From Pseudomonadota bacterium (GTDB taxonomy: Bacteria > Pseudomonadota > Alphaproteobacteria > Rhodospirillales > Magnetospirillaceae), in assembly GCA_023458315.1 (NCBI GenBank), contig JAEXAH010000088.1:1-48683 (forward strand): a stretch of 48,683 nucleotides of DNA. The letters run 5' to 3'. The notes beneath the pieces were generated by a model, which saw only the letters and a list, made by a program, of their open reading frames with translations, had not been told where the DNA came from and ran no database searches. Within the stretch, counting starts at the first letter, position 1; every line of letters begins with the position of its first letter. Both the position numbers and the translations under genes were made by a program. Below, piece after piece: positions 48,583-48,683 of the stretch.

Positions 48583-48683
48583 GTCATGGCCGGGCTTGAC
48601 CCGGCCATCCACGTTTGTCCGCGGGCATCTCAGCGGAAAGACGGGAACAGGCGGCGCCGCGTGGATGCCCGGATCAAGTCCGG
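48583..48683. repeat. Alphaproteobacterial palindromic intergenic repeat (truncated by window end)
   Basis: The left arm GTCATGGCCGGGCTTGACCC and its continuation to 48613 (itself a hairpin around GCCGGGC/GCCCGGC-like halves) face a right arm CGTGGATGCCCGGATCAAGT ending at the window edge. This CATGGCCGGGCTTGACCCGG...CGTGGATGCCCGGATCAAG form is a repeat type I recognise from many alphaproteobacterial intergenic regions. Confidence 0.8.

Overview
The window is one contiguous stretch of GC-rich bacterial chromosome. It is densely packed with genes on both strands and has no intergenic gap longer than about 200 bp. Gene content and order point to an alphaproteobacterium, most likely Rhodospirillales and Magnetospirillum-like. 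The supporting features are a hemC / hemD-mitofilin / hemY run next to tsaD, hrcA-grpE divergent from rph-rdgB-hemW, a CobN-type cobaltochelatase, an intracellular polyhydroxybutyrate depolymerase, and alphaproteobacterial palindromic intergenic repeats. The genus is an inference; no rRNA or tRNA gene was seen.

Layout. (1) 1-3134, minus strand: the heme genes hemC, a hemD-mitofilin fusion and the start of hemY. (2) 3181-6038, plus: tsaD, a YqhD-like alcohol dehydrogenase and a small isoprenylcysteine methyltransferase-like membrane protein. (3) 6066-11422, plus: cobU, cobW and cobN, followed by pstB-phoU (11486-12986). (4) 13055-17574, minus: ppa, ald, an AmpG-like permease, an HNH endonuclease and a carboxylesterase. 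(5) 17626-24058: gluQ (+), an exported propeller-like protein (-), cobO, a SYLF-domain gene and cobQ (+), and a sensor kinase (-). (6) 24120-32551: cobD (-), divergent from the main corrin operon cbiX, cobH fusion, cobL, cobI, cbiG-cobJ fusion, cobM (+). (7) 32611-38186: a ribbon-helix-helix protein, PBP1A, a DUF1275 protein, a YgjP-like metalloprotease, a YcgN-like protein and phaZ. (8) 38353-41851, minus: cobA, a TauE/SafE-like protein, SCO1 and cobB. (9) 41902-48491: hemerythrin, a YdjM-like protein, a degenerate polysaccharide deacetylase, grpE-hrcA, and rph-rdgB-hemW.

The unifying theme is tetrapyrrole metabolism. HemC and HemD make uroporphyrinogen III, CobA methylates it to precorrin-2, and CobI/J/M/L/H with CbiG modify the ring. 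CbiX and/or CobN insert cobalt, CobB and CobQ amidate, CobO adenosylates, and CobD and CobU start nucleotide-loop assembly. HemW is a heme chaperone at the far end. The gene set mixes hallmarks of the oxygen-dependent route (CobN) and the oxygen-independent route (CbiX, CbiG). Several steps have no gene here: CobG/CobZ, CobF/CbiD, CobK/CbiJ, the chelatase partners CobS/CobT, and most late steps.

The most unusual items are an RNase H-like (DUF429-like) domain fused to CobH, a HemD-mitofilin fusion with an internal ribosome-binding site, a CbiX with a C-terminal tail of about 30 histidines, and large palindromic elements inserted between genes of the cob operons. I did not see a clear stand-alone novel defence or mobile system.
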